A stretch of DNA of 64,000 nt from contig NZ_VUOK01000051.1 in assembly GCF_009806555.1 (NCBI RefSeq), positions 1 through 64,000 on the forward strand. Reading direction: 5' to 3'. The translations under genes were made by a program, and so were the position numbers. The DNA is from Methylobacterium sp. 2A. Its GTDB lineage: Bacteria; Pseudomonadota; Alphaproteobacteria; Rhizobiales; Beijerinckiaceae. Shown here piece by piece: positions 52,960-61,914 of the stretch (the stretch's first letter is position 1; each line of letters starts with the position of its first letter). The notes under the pieces are model-generated. The model was not told where the DNA came from, ran no database searches, and saw only the letters and a program-made list of their open reading frames with translations.

Positions 52960-54246
52960 TCAGGCGGGGCAGGTCTCCGCCACCAGCCACGCGGTGAGGA
53001 TCGCCACCGCGTCGAGGAGATCGTCGATCGCCATGTCTTCGTCGGGGTTGTGGCTGCCGTTGGCGTTGCGCACGAACAGCATGGCCATCGGCACGCCGGC
53101 CTTGGCGAAGGCGGCCGCGTCGTGGGACGCCGGGCTGCCGAGGGGCCGGGTGGGGATGCCGAGCGCCGTCGCGGCCGCCGCGAGCCCGTCGCGGATCCGG
53201 GGACAGACCGCACCGATCCCCGCCTCGGCGCGCGATCCGAGCGCTACCGTGACGCCCCGGCGCTCCGTGACCTCCGCCACCGCCGCCAGGAACGCGGCCT
53301 CCAGCGCCGCCAGCACGTCGGGCGCGTAGGCCCGCATGTCCAGACTGAAGCGGAACGCGCCGGGGACGGTGGTCAGGCCATGGACCGCGGCATCGGTGTG
53401 GAACCGGCCGAAGGTGACGGCCATCGGGCAGCCCTCCGCCTCGCGCTCAGCCCAGACCCGGTCGAGGGCAAGCGCGATCTCCGCCCCCGCCATGGCGGCG
53501 TCGTGGCGGAAGCGGCGGGGTGTGCCGACATGATCGTGGCGCCCGACGATCCGGACGTCGGGATAGCGGATATTGCCCGGGATTCCGGTGCAGAGGCCGA
53601 CCGGGATCCCGGCCTCCTCCAGGCTCGGTGCCTGCTCGATATGCACCTCCAGGAAGGCGTGGATCGCGGCGGCGTCGCGGGCGGGCGGGCCGCTGCGCAG
53701 CGCGTCGGGATCGCCGCCCGCCCGGGCGATGTGCGCGGCGAGGCTGAGGCCGCTGTCGATCCGGGCGGCATCGAGCGCCCCATCGGGCAGGGTTCCGAGG
53801 GCCGCGCGGCTGCCGATGTAGGAGACCTGGAACCAGACGCTCTCCTCGGCGCGGATGCCCATGACGACGATGTCGCGCTCCGGCGTCAGCCCCATGGCGC
53901 GGAGCGCCGCGACGGCGGCGAGGCTGGCCACCACCCCGGCGGCGCCGTCGAAATTGCCGCCGTGGGCCACGGTATCGAGATGCGATCCGATCAGGATCGG
54001 GGGCAGGCTCCCGTCCCGTCCGGGCAGCGTCATCGTGGTGTTGGCGGCCGCGTCCCGGTGGATCGCGAGGCCGAGATCGGCGGCGCAGCGCGCGGCCACG
54101 GCGTGGGCCTCGGTCTCCTCCGGGCTGTAGGAGGCCCGCGTGAACCCGGGATCCGTCCGTCCGCACCGGGCGAGGTCGTCGAACAAAGCCGCCACCCGGT
54201 CGCGTTGTGCGCGCACCGCCGTGCCGATCGCCGATACCCTGTCCAT
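52960..54246 (-). CDS. M20-family N-carbamoyl-amino-acid/allantoate amidohydrolase
   Basis: 428 aa. The metal sites GSHLDTVAHGGNFDGAAGV, GIRAEESVWF and a C-terminal ASHDAAAF match the Zn/Mn-dependent subgroup of L-N-carbamoylases, allantoate amidohydrolases and ureidoglycolate hydrolases. It would act on the open-ring ureido product of the cyclic amidohydrolase. It converges on that gene with a 13-bp gap and is divergent from the isomerase-like gene at 54380. Confidence 0.88.
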   Translation of the reverse strand: MDRVSAIGTAVRAQRDRVAALFDDLARCGRTDPGFTRASYSPEETEAHAVAARCAADLGLAIHRDAAANTTMTLPGRDGSLPPILIGSHLDTVAHGGNFDGAAGVVASLAAVAALRAMGLTPERDIVVMGIRAEESVWFQVSYIGSRAALGTLPDGALDAARIDSGLSLAAHIARAGGDPDALRSGPPARDAAAIHAFLEVHIEQAPSLEEAGIPVGLCTGIPGNIRYPDVRIVGRHDHVGTPRRFRHDAAMAGAEIALALDRVWAEREAEGCPMAVTFGRFHTDAAVHGLTTVPGAFRFSLDMRAYAPDVLAALEAAFLAAVAEVTERRGVTVALGSRAEAGIGAVCPRIRDGLAAAATALGIPTRPLGSPASHDAAAFAKAGVPMAMLFVRNANGSHNPDEDMAIDDLLDAVAILTAWLVAETCPA

Positions 54247-54379
54247 GCCGAGGCTCCCGGGGCGCGGCTCCGGGGCGGGCCGCGACGGCACCACCCTGCC
54301 ACTCCCGTGCCATCCGCGCCGGAACGATCCTTGCCACGGGCCGGCCGGGCTCGCGCCGAGCCGCAGCGGAGGGGTCCGG

Positions 54380-55114
54380 ATGGTGGACACGCGGCCGACG
54401 GTCAGGCTCGGGATGCTGACGCCGTCCTCGAACAGCGTTCTCGAACCGATGACGGCGTGCCTGCTGGCAGACCAGCCCGGGGTCACGGCCCATTTCGCGC
54501 GCCTGCGGGTGACGCAGATCGGGCTGTCGGGCGCCGCCCTCGGCCAGTTCGATCGGGCGCCGATGCTGGCCGCCGCCGAGCTGCTCGCCGATGCCCGCGT
54601 CGCCGCGATCCTGTGGAACGGCACGGCGGGTGCGTGGCTCGGCTTCGCGAACGATTCGGCCCTGTCCGACGCGATCACGCGACGGACAGGGATACCGGCC
54701 TCGACCTCGGCGCTCGCGTTCCGCGACCTGTTCCGGCGGCGCGGGATCCGGCGCGTCGGGCTGGTGACGCCCTATACGGGGGATGTCCAAGCGCGGATCC
54801 AGGCGAACTGGCTGGCCGACGGTCTCGACTGCTCGGCCGAGCGGCACCTCGGCCTGTCGGAGAATTTTGCCTTCGCGGAGGCCGACGCGGCCGAGATTGC
54901 CGGGATGGTCCGTGCCGTGGCGGCCGAGGGTGCCGAGGCCGCCGCCATCGTCTGCACGAACCTCGCGGGGGCCGCCCTCGCGCCCGCCCTGGAGGCGGAG
55001 CTCGGGATCCCGGTCTACGATTCCGTCTCCGTCAGCCTCTGGAAGGCGATGGACCTCGCCGGACGGGATCCCGCGGCGATCACCGGCTGGGGCAGCGTGT
55101 TCGCGCCGGTTTGA
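54380..55114 (+). CDS. Maleate isomerase/arylmalonate decarboxylase-like protein
   Basis: 244 aa of the Asp/Glu racemase superfamily. The N-terminal LGMLTPSSNSVLEP motif is as in maleate cis-trans isomerases. The second catalytic cysteine is kept (C192 in VCTNLAG), but the first is replaced: the usual CTSG segment reads N80-G-T-A-G. A single remaining Cys is the situation of arylmalonate decarboxylase, so decarboxylase-like chemistry is possible; this is inference. The start is the ATG at 54380 in a 133-bp divergent promoter region. Confidence 0.78.
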   Translation: MVDTRPTVRLGMLTPSSNSVLEPMTACLLADQPGVTAHFARLRVTQIGLSGAALGQFDRAPMLAAAELLADARVAAILWNGTAGAWLGFANDSALSDAITRRTGIPASTSALAFRDLFRRRGIRRVGLVTPYTGDVQARIQANWLADGLDCSAERHLGLSENFAFAEADAAEIAGMVRAVAAEGAEAAAIVCTNLAGAALAPALEAELGIPVYDSVSVSLWKAMDLAGRDPAAITGWGSVFAPV

Positions 55115-55124
55115 GCGATCCGCC

Positions 55125-55883
55125 TCAGGGATCGTCCGCGTCGCCCCGCTCGATCCAGCGTCGCAGCGCCGGCGCGAGGCCGGTGGCGGGCTTGGCCGGG
55201 GGCCGGGCGAAGCGGCCCGCGAAGGGCGGCCGCGTGCCGAGCCGGACCAGGGCCTGCGCCTGGCCGAGGGCGGCCGCCAGCGGATCGACCAGCGGCACCG
55301 GCACCGCGTCGGTGACCCGTGCGGCGAGTCCGGTGAGCGGGGCGCCGGCCAGGATCACCGCGTCGGCCCCATCCTCGGTGACGGCCTTGTTGGCGAGGGC
55401 GACGATCTCGGCCTCCAGCTCGTGCTGCACCTCCGTGACAGAGCGGAAGCCGGCCGAGACCGCCCGGACGCAGGCGCAGCGGGCCGACAGGCCAGCGAGG
55501 GCGACCGCATCCTCGTACCAGGGCACCAGCGTGGTCGAGAAGGTCACGATGCCGAAGCGCTGGCCGAGCTGGCAGGCGGTCAGCATCGCCGCCTCGGCCA
55601 TGCCGACCACCGGCAGGTCGAACAGCTCCCGCGCCGCGATCAGCCCGGGATCGCCGAAGGCCGCGATCACGGCCGCGTCGTAGCCCACCTGATGGTCCGC
55701 CAGGGTCTCCAGCACCGCGGCCCCGGCAAGCTGCGCCTCCGCGCGGCTCGCGATGTAGGGCAGCCCCCGGGCGGCCGTGATCGCGGTGAGCGCCGCGTCG
55801 GGTGCGAGCAACGCCGCCGCGGCCGCCTCCATCCGGGCGGTCATGGCCGCCGATGTGTTCGGGTTGAGGAGAAGGAGCTTCAC
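55125..55883 (-). CDS. Asp/Glu/hydantoin racemase-family protein lacking both catalytic cysteines
   Basis: 252 aa. The fold signature is intact (LLLNPNTSAAMT, AAFGDPGLIAAREL, VGMAEAAML), but the two cysteines of active racemases are replaced: A75 in VIAAFGDPGL and G180 in VILAGAPLTG. It cannot use the two-cysteine mechanism. It is the last gene of an operon with an ABC transporter and an amidohydrolase (3-nt gap), so it may have another catalytic or regulatory function. Compare the paralogue at 50933, which keeps both cysteines. Confidence 0.8.
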   Translation of the reverse strand: MKLLLLNPNTSAAMTARMEAAAAALLAPDAALTAITAARGLPYIASRAEAQLAGAAVLETLADHQVGYDAAVIAAFGDPGLIAARELFDLPVVGMAEAAMLTACQLGQRFGIVTFSTTLVPWYEDAVALAGLSARCACVRAVSAGFRSVTEVQHELEAEIVALANKAVTEDGADAVILAGAPLTGLAARVTDAVPVPLVDPLAAALGQAQALVRLGTRPPFAGRFARPPAKPATGLAPALRRWIERGDADDP

Positions 55884-55886
55884 GCC

Positions 55887-57428
55887 TCAGACGCGCGAGC
55901 TCGGGCGGTAGAACGGTTCGTGCCGCGACGGGTCGATGTAGTCGGCGTAGAAGCGTTTCGCGTGCGGCAGCAAGGCCTTGGAGAGCTGGCGGCGCTCGAC
56001 CTCGTCGTCCGAGAGCGCCCGCGACAGGTCGTCGTGGAGCGCCTTCAGGGCGGCGTCCCGGTCGACCCGGGTGAAGCGCCCGTCCGCGTAGAGCACCTCG
56101 CCCTCACACAGCACCGTGGTGACGCCGCCGGTCTTGGCCCGCTGGATCACCGCGTCGAGGAGCGGCGTCTCCGGGTCGAGGTAGGGGTAGGCGATCTGGT
56201 CCCAGTCGAGCAGGACGAGGTCGGCGCCCTTGCCCACCTCGATCGTGCCCAGGGTGTCGCCGTAGGGCGTGGTGCGGGCGCCGCCGATTGTCGCCATGCG
56301 CAGCACCTGAGCCATGCTCGGCACCTCGGCCTCGTCCATGCCGGGCACCCGGTGGGCGCGCAGCACGAGGCGCATTTCCTGCAGCATGTCGCGGTCGTCG
56401 TTGATGCCGGCCTCGTCGAGGCCGATCGCCGTGTTGACCCCCTTGGCCTCGAACCGGTTGAGCGCCGCCACGCCGGAGCGCAGCCGGAAGTTCGAGGAAC
56501 AGTTGTGGCAGATGCAGGTGCCGGTCGCGGCGACCCGGTCGATGTCGGCTTCGTTGAGCCAGACCCCGTGGCCGAGCGTCAGGCGGGACCCGAGCATGCC
56601 GAACCGGTCGAGATACTCGAGGGCGGTCCCCCCGCCGCGCTTCTCCGCGTAGGCCTTCTGGTAGGCGGTCTCGACGAGGTGCATGTGCATCGGCACGTCG
56701 TAGGATTCGGACAGGCCGGCCAGCCCTTCAAGGGCCGCGTCGGAGCACCAGTGCAGGTTGGCGGGCGCGAGCTGGATCTTGGCCCGGCTGGCGCCTTCCT
56801 GGCCACTATGCAGGCTGCGGAACAGGGAGAAATTGTCCTCCAGGGACATCTGGAAGCGCTCGAACCAGCGCTTCATCGGGTCCTGCAGCGGCGCCGGCAG
56901 GCTCGCCACGAAGTCCATGTCCGCTTGGTAGACGAGGCGGTTCTGGTCGCGGACCGCGAAGCAGTACGAGACGCGCATGCCGATGTCGCGATAGGCGCGC
57001 AGCACCTCGTTGGAGCGCGCCTCGACCTCCTGCAGGCTGCCGGGCATCCAGCCGTGGATATGCTGGACCGTGGTGATCCCGGAGCCGACCATCTCGAAGG
57101 CCGAGTACAGGGTGTCGAGGTAGAGGTTCAGGTTGCGCGCCACCATGCGGGTGACGAACCACAGCTCCAGGGGCATGTCGGGGGAGCCGAGCTGCACCGG
57201 CGTCAGGCCGACATGGTGGTGGCCGTTGACGAAGCCCGGCAGCAGGATCTCCCGGCCGGAGCCGATCACGGGGGCGTCGGGGTAGCGGGCATGCAGGTCC
57301 GCATAGGTGCCGACCGCCGCGATGATTCCGTCCTTCTGGAGCACCGCGCCGTCGGCGATCTCCTCCCAGCGATCGTGGTCGAGGGTGCGGGTGATCATCC
57401 GCCGGCTGCGGATCAGCGATGTGGCCAT
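55887..57428 (-). CDS. Amidohydrolase/deaminase of the SsnA/TRZ family
   Basis: 513 aa from the ATG at 57428. The features are FVNGHHHVGLT (metal site), MHMHLVETAYQ, TLGHGVWLNEADI and IGLDEAGINDD (catalytic Asp). Overall it is like cytosine-deaminase/TRZ-type amidohydrolases. It lies 25 nt after the ABC ATPase gene and 3 nt before the racemase-like gene, so the transporter very likely imports its substrate. The extended C-terminus (YIDPSRHEPFYRP) is unassigned. Confidence 0.85.
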   Translation of the reverse strand: MATSLIRSRRMITRTLDHDRWEEIADGAVLQKDGIIAAVGTYADLHARYPDAPVIGSGREILLPGFVNGHHHVGLTPVQLGSPDMPLELWFVTRMVARNLNLYLDTLYSAFEMVGSGITTVQHIHGWMPGSLQEVEARSNEVLRAYRDIGMRVSYCFAVRDQNRLVYQADMDFVASLPAPLQDPMKRWFERFQMSLEDNFSLFRSLHSGQEGASRAKIQLAPANLHWCSDAALEGLAGLSESYDVPMHMHLVETAYQKAYAEKRGGGTALEYLDRFGMLGSRLTLGHGVWLNEADIDRVAATGTCICHNCSSNFRLRSGVAALNRFEAKGVNTAIGLDEAGINDDRDMLQEMRLVLRAHRVPGMDEAEVPSMAQVLRMATIGGARTTPYGDTLGTIEVGKGADLVLLDWDQIAYPYLDPETPLLDAVIQRAKTGGVTTVLCEGEVLYADGRFTRVDRDAALKALHDDLSRALSDDEVERRQLSKALLPHAKRFYADYIDPSRHEPFYRPSSRV

Positions 57429-57453
57429 GGTCGTGTCCGTATTGGGGGAGGGG

Positions 57454-58260
57454 TCAGACGAGCGCTTCCTGCTCGGCGAAGGCCCGGTCGACCTCGTCGC
57501 GCAGAAGCTCGGTGAGATGCCGCCGCATCGCCTCGGCCCCGGGGGAGAACGGGTCGCGCGGGCGGGCAAGGTCGTTGCGCACGATCGTCTTGATCCGCCC
57601 CGGCCTCGCGGTGAACACCACCACCCGGTCGGCGAGCGCCACCGCCTCGTCGATGTGGTGGGTCACGAACAGCACCGAGGCGCCGCTGTCGCGCCAGACG
57701 TCGAGCAGGAAGTCCTGCATCTTCTGGCGGGTCTGGACGTCGAGCGCCGCGAAGGGCTCGTCCATCAGCAGGACCTTCGGGCGCATGGCCAGCGCCCGGG
57801 CCACCGCCACCCGCTGACGCATGCCGCCGGACAATTCGTCCGGCCGCTTGTCGAAGGCCTCGGCGAGGCCGACGCGCTGGAGCGCCGTGCGGGCGATGCT
57901 CCGGCGCTCGGCCTCGGGCACGCCCTTCAGCGACAGGCCGAAGCTGACATTCTGCCAGACGCTGAGCCAGGGCAGCAGCGAGGTTTCCTGGAAGATCAGG
58001 CTGCGCTCCGGTGACGGGCCGGTGACCGGCGCGCCGAAGGCCAGGAGTTCCCCCCCGGAGACGGCCTCAAGCCCGGCGATCAGGTAGAGCAGCGTGCTCT
58101 TCCCGCAGCCCGAGGGGCCGAGGAACACCACGAACTCGCCGGGGCCCACGGTGAGGTCGATGTCGCGGAGCGCCTCGTGGGCGCGGGCGGTGCCGGCCGC
58201 CCAGACCTTGGCGACGCCGCGGCAGGAGATGGCTTCAGAGGCCAAGGGAGGACCCCGCAT
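57454..58260 (-). CDS. ABC transporter ATP-binding protein (nitrate/sulfonate/pyrimidine type)
   Basis: 268 aa. Walker A is GPSGCGKST, the Q-loop is in IFQETSLLPW, the signature is LSGGMRQR, Walker B is VLLMDEPFAALD, and the switch His is in FVTHHIDEA. It is of the SsuB/TauB/ThiZ class. It overlaps the permease gene by 26 nt and drives uptake with the adjacent permease and Tat-exported binding protein. Confidence 0.92.
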   Translation of the reverse strand: MRGPPLASEAISCRGVAKVWAAGTARAHEALRDIDLTVGPGEFVVFLGPSGCGKSTLLYLIAGLEAVSGGELLAFGAPVTGPSPERSLIFQETSLLPWLSVWQNVSFGLSLKGVPEAERRSIARTALQRVGLAEAFDKRPDELSGGMRQRVAVARALAMRPKVLLMDEPFAALDVQTRQKMQDFLLDVWRDSGASVLFVTHHIDEAVALADRVVVFTARPGRIKTIVRNDLARPRDPFSPGAEAMRRHLTELLRDEVDRAFAEQEALV

Positions 58261-59161
58261 CGCGCGGCAGCCAGTAGAGCATCCGCCGCTGGACCAGCCG
58301 GAACAGCAGGTCGAAGGCGAAGCCGAGCAGGCCGATCAACGTGATGGTGAAGAACACGAGCGACGGGTTGAAGGTGTTGCGCGCCAGCATGATCACCTGG
58401 CCGAGCCCGTAGCCGACGCCGGTCGCCTCCGCGACGAGCACCACCATCCAGGCGCCGAACAGATTGAGGCGCAGCACCGCGAGCAGCCCCGGCAGGATCG
58501 CCGGCACGATCACCCGCGCGTAGATCTGGCGCTTCGATGCCCCCATGGTCCGGGCGACGTTGATGTAGTTCCGGTTGACGCCGTCGATCTGGTGGATGGT
58601 CGAGAGCACCATCGTGAAGAACAGGGCGATGAACACCATGAAGATGGCGGGCGCGTTGCCGATCCCGAACATGAAGATCGCCACCGGCAGCCACGCGATC
58701 GGCGAGACCGGCGCCAGCAGCGTGATGGTCGGCAGGGTCAGCCGCTCGACCAGCACGACGTAGCGGATCGCCACGCCGACCAGGATCGAGAGGGTCGCGG
58801 CGAGGGCCAGACCCGCCAGCACCCGGCCGGTGGAGGCGAGCACCGTGATCAGCACCGCCATTGCGGGGCTCGGGCCGGCATTCATCCCGGTGCCGATCTG
58901 CCAGCGCTGCGCGGTGTTGAAGAAGCGCGCCTGCTCGACGAGGTTGCCGAGGAAGATGTGCGGGGGCGGCAGGAGCTTGGCATCGGCGATGCCGAACGCC
59001 CAGAGCAGCTCCCAGAGACTGGCGAAGCAGCCGACCGAGACCAGCATCCAGCCGGTCCGTTGCAGGAGCGGGACGAACCCGTCGGGCAGCGCGAGGCGCT
59101 GACCGAACGGAAGGCGCGGCCGGATGTGCGGGACGGCGGCGCGGGCGAGATCCACGGCCAT
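58235..59161 (-). CDS. ABC transporter permease (SsuC/TauC-like)
   Basis: 308 aa with about six membrane helices. The BPD_transp_1 coupling motif region ARTMGASKRQIYARVIVPAILPG is clear. It lies 4 nt after the binding-protein gene and overlaps the ATPase gene. The insertion between the first helix and the core (about residues 75-100) is slightly longer than usual. Confidence 0.9.
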   Translation of the reverse strand: MAVDLARAAVPHIRPRLPFGQRLALPDGFVPLLQRTGWMLVSVGCFASLWELLWAFGIADAKLLPPPHIFLGNLVEQARFFNTAQRWQIGTGMNAGPSPAMAVLITVLASTGRVLAGLALAATLSILVGVAIRYVVLVERLTLPTITLLAPVSPIAWLPVAIFMFGIGNAPAIFMVFIALFFTMVLSTIHQIDGVNRNYINVARTMGASKRQIYARVIVPAILPGLLAVLRLNLFGAWMVVLVAEATGVGYGLGQVIMLARNTFNPSLVFFTITLIGLLGFAFDLLFRLVQRRMLYWLPRDAGSSLGL

Positions 59162-59165
59162 CCGC

Positions 59166-60218
59166 TCAAGCCGACTTCAGCTTGAGCTTGCCGTAGAGGT
59201 CCGGGTTCTCGGCGATGACCTGTTCCAGCAGGGTCCAGTCGATCGCGTCGCGGCCGGGCTTCTTCTTGATGTAGCCCATCTCGGCCACGGAATCGGTCCG
59301 GTCGAGGATGAACTGCGTCTGGTTGCGGGCGTCCACCACCGAGGGCTGCCGGCCCATGGCGAGCTGGGCGTTGCTCATCGAGGTCTTGTAATAGGAGCCG
59401 ACGAGCTTGTTCAGGGCGGCCTGCGGATCGCTCTCCGCCAGGGCCTGGGCCTTCATCATCCCCTTGATCAGGGCCTTCACGGCGGCCGGGTTTTTGGCGA
59501 TCAGCTCGTTGCGGACCGCCAGCACGCAGTCGGTGTAGCCCTTGCCGTAGATGTCGGTGCCGTCGGAGAGTTTGACCGCGCCCTTCACGTCGGTGAGGAG
59601 CGCCGTGCCGTAGGGCTCGATCGTCGAGATGATGTCGAGCGCTCCGGCGCGGAACGCCTCCACGGCCTCCGGGGTCGAGCCCATGTAGCGGACGGTGATG
59701 TCCTTGAAGGCGACGCCGTTCTTCTTCAGCCAATCGTAGGGCAGGACTTCCAGCGTATCGAGCTGGAAGGTGCCGAGCGTCTTGCCCTTGAGCTTCTCCG
59801 GACTGTCGAGGCCGGGCTGGGCCACGAGCACGCAGCCCTCGATGCCGCCGCCGGCCACGATCTTCACCGGGGCGCCGGCATCGTAGAGCGCCATGAAACT
59901 CGTATAGGGCATCACGCCGGCATCGACCTGCCCCATGCCGAGGAAGGTGACCTGATCCGAGAAGGTCGGGGTGTTGACGAAATCGATGGTCAGGCCGTCA
60001 TCCTTGGCGAGCTGCATCGCCTCGGCCAGGAAGAAGTTCAGGTTGCAAAAGCCGGTCCCGTGGGTCGCCCGGATGTCGGTGGCGGCCGCGGCCCGGCCGA
60101 TCATGCCGGGTCCCACCGCGAAGGTCAGGGCGGCGGCGGTGCCGCCGAGGAAGCGCCTGCGGCTCGGCTTGAACCGCGAGAAGTCGGGAACACGATAATC
60201 GCCGTGACGGTCGCACAT
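59166..60218 (-). CDS. Tat-exported ABC substrate-binding protein (NMT1/SsuA-like)
   Basis: 350 aa from the ATG at 60218, with RBS GAGGAG upstream. The twin-arginine signal is SRRRFLGG followed by a hydrophobic stretch and AAAA cleavage. The mature NMT1/SsuA-type domain contains VDAGVMPYTSFMALYDAG, LKGKTLGTFQLDT and GALDIISTIEPYG. Family ligands include sulfonates, nitrate, thiamine precursors and pyrimidines. It is the first gene of the minus-strand operon running to 55125. Confidence 0.88.
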   Translation of the reverse strand: MCDRHGDYRVPDFSRFKPSRRRFLGGTAAALTFAVGPGMIGRAAAATDIRATHGTGFCNLNFFLAEAMQLAKDDGLTIDFVNTPTFSDQVTFLGMGQVDAGVMPYTSFMALYDAGAPVKIVAGGGIEGCVLVAQPGLDSPEKLKGKTLGTFQLDTLEVLPYDWLKKNGVAFKDITVRYMGSTPEAVEAFRAGALDIISTIEPYGTALLTDVKGAVKLSDGTDIYGKGYTDCVLAVRNELIAKNPAAVKALIKGMMKAQALAESDPQAALNKLVGSYYKTSMSNAQLAMGRQPSVVDARNQTQFILDRTDSVAEMGYIKKKPGRDAIDWTLLEQVIAENPDLYGKLKLKSA

Positions 60219-60687
60219 ATCGGCTCTCCTCAGGAGGCGGATGTCGGGGGCTCTCGGACGGTGCGTGTCGGCCTGAGCCGGACGCGCGAAGATCTTGGGC
60301 TCGGGACAGGGTCCAAGCGGTCGATGAGTCCGCTCTCCCGGCACCTCAGTGTTTCGACGGCACGCCAACCTGTAGCCGCCGCCGGGGGCGACGCTGCGCT
60401 GGCGGCAATCTCACAAGAAGCGTGCCACCTGACGGCGCGACGTACGGTCGAGCGGCTCCCGCGGCTCAACCCAGCGCAGGTTGTGCCAAGCAGCGCCGTC
60501 CCCGGGCAAACGGTCAGACACGTATCCGAAGCGTCAATTTTGACGTTTTTGGCTGAAGACCGCCCATCACGCGCACAAGTGCTGTCAATACGCGCAACGC
60601 CCACGCGGACCTGCAGTCTCTTTGACCTTTCCGTCCCCCGGACGGCGGCCGACAATCGCTTCGTCCTAGGCAGGAGCTTCGGGGTCG
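60219..60687. promoter_or_regulatory. Divergent control region between two transport operons
   Basis: 469 bp with no gene. It should hold promoters for the minus-strand ABC/amidohydrolase operon and for urtABC. Apart from the dyad at 60532-60545 and RBS-like GGAG motifs before each start, nothing could be assigned. No confident sigma54 -24/-12 element was seen. Confidence 0.5.
60532..60545. promoter_or_regulatory. Perfect dyad CGTCAA-TT-TTGACG
   Basis: A 6-bp perfect inverted repeat with a 2-bp centre, in an AT-rich pocket about 145 bp upstream of the urtA-like gene. TTGACG could also act as a -35 element on the plus strand. A regulator-binding site is plausible; the protein is unknown. Confidence 0.4.
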
Positions 60688-61914
60688 ATGACGCATCTCA
60701 CGCGGCGCAGCTTCGTCGGTTCGGCGGCGCTGCTGGCTGCTCCCGCCCTCATCCGGCCGGCCTTCGCGGCCGACACCGTCAAGCTCGGCTGCCTGTTCTC
60801 GTCCTCGGGCACGATGGCCAATCTCGAGGGCCGGCTGAACCACGTGGTCCGCATGGCCGCCGACGCGATCAACGGCCGCGGCGGCGTCAACGGCCGCCAG
60901 ATCGAGGTGGTGACCTCCGACCCCGCCTCGGACTGGCCGCTCTACGCGCAGATCGGTCGGCAGATGCTCCAGCAGGAGAAGGTCGCGGCCCTGTTCGGCT
61001 GCTGGACCTCCGTGTCGCGCAAGTCGGTGCTGCCGGTGGTCGAGCAGAATGACGGACTGCTGTTCTACCCGCTCCACTTCGAGGGCGACGAGAACTCCAA
61101 GAACGTCGTCTACGTGAACTCGCCGCCCGCGAGTTCCGTGCTGCCGGCGGTCGATTACCTGATGGGCCCGGACGGGGTCGGGGCGAAGCGCTTCTTCATG
61201 ATCGGCTCGGACTACGTCTGGCCGCGCACGATCAACAAGCAGCTCAAGGGCTACTGGACGGGCAAGGGCATCCCGGAGACCGCGTGGCGCGAGGAATACG
61301 TGCCGTTCGGCTTCTCGAACTTCCAGACGCTGGTGAATCAGGTCCGCAGCTTCGCCAGCCAGCCCGGCGGCCAGCCGATCGTGGTGCTCACCGTCGTGGG
61401 CTCCTCGATCCCCGACTTCCTGCGCGAATTCGCCAACCAGGGCATCAGCGCCACCGACGTGCCGATCCTCGGCCTCGACATGGTGGAGGCCGATCTCGAA
61501 GGGCTCGATACCGGAAAGCTCGTCGGCCACCTGAACTGCTGGGCCTATCTCCAGGCCGCCAAGGGCGAGCGCAACCAGAAATTCCTCGCCGACTGGGCCG
61601 CCTACGTGAAGGCCAAGAACGTCCCGTTCAGCGCCGACACGGTGATCGACCCGATGGTCTCGGCCTATGACAGCGTCAACCTCTGGGCGCTCGCCGCCGC
61701 CAAGGCCGGGTCCTTCGCGGTGCCGGAGGTGCGCAAGGCCTTCGCGGGGCTGAGCTTCGACGACCCGTCCGGCTACACGCTGACCATGACGGGGGAGAAC
61801 AATTACGTCTCCCGCGGCGTGTTCATCGGCTCGGTCAACGAGAAGCGCGGCTTCGACGTGCTCTGGCAATCCCCGAACGCCCCGAAGCCGGTCCCGTTCA
61901 GCCCCTATGGCTGA
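60688..61914 (+). CDS. urtA: Urea/short-chain amide ABC transporter substrate-binding protein
   Basis: 408 aa with a Tat-like signal (TRRSFVGSAALLAAPA). The mature type I periplasmic binding fold is of the UrtA/FmdD/AmiC group: VKLGCLFSSSGTMANLE, DWPLYAQIGRQML, FGCWTSVSRKSVLPVVE, FYPLHFEGDE, GENNYVSRGVFIG. It binds urea or small amides in the periplasm. The stop overlaps the urtB start by 8 nt. It is likely under nitrogen control, possibly through NtrC or NtrYX, but no binding site is proven. Confidence 0.88.
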   Translation: MTHLTRRSFVGSAALLAAPALIRPAFAADTVKLGCLFSSSGTMANLEGRLNHVVRMAADAINGRGGVNGRQIEVVTSDPASDWPLYAQIGRQMLQQEKVAALFGCWTSVSRKSVLPVVEQNDGLLFYPLHFEGDENSKNVVYVNSPPASSVLPAVDYLMGPDGVGAKRFFMIGSDYVWPRTINKQLKGYWTGKGIPETAWREEYVPFGFSNFQTLVNQVRSFASQPGGQPIVVLTVVGSSIPDFLREFANQGISATDVPILGLDMVEADLEGLDTGKLVGHLNCWAYLQAAKGERNQKFLADWAAYVKAKNVPFSADTVIDPMVSAYDSVNLWALAAAKAGSFAVPEVRKAFAGLSFDDPSGYTLTMTGENNYVSRGVFIGSVNEKRGFDVLWQSPNAPKPVPFSPYG

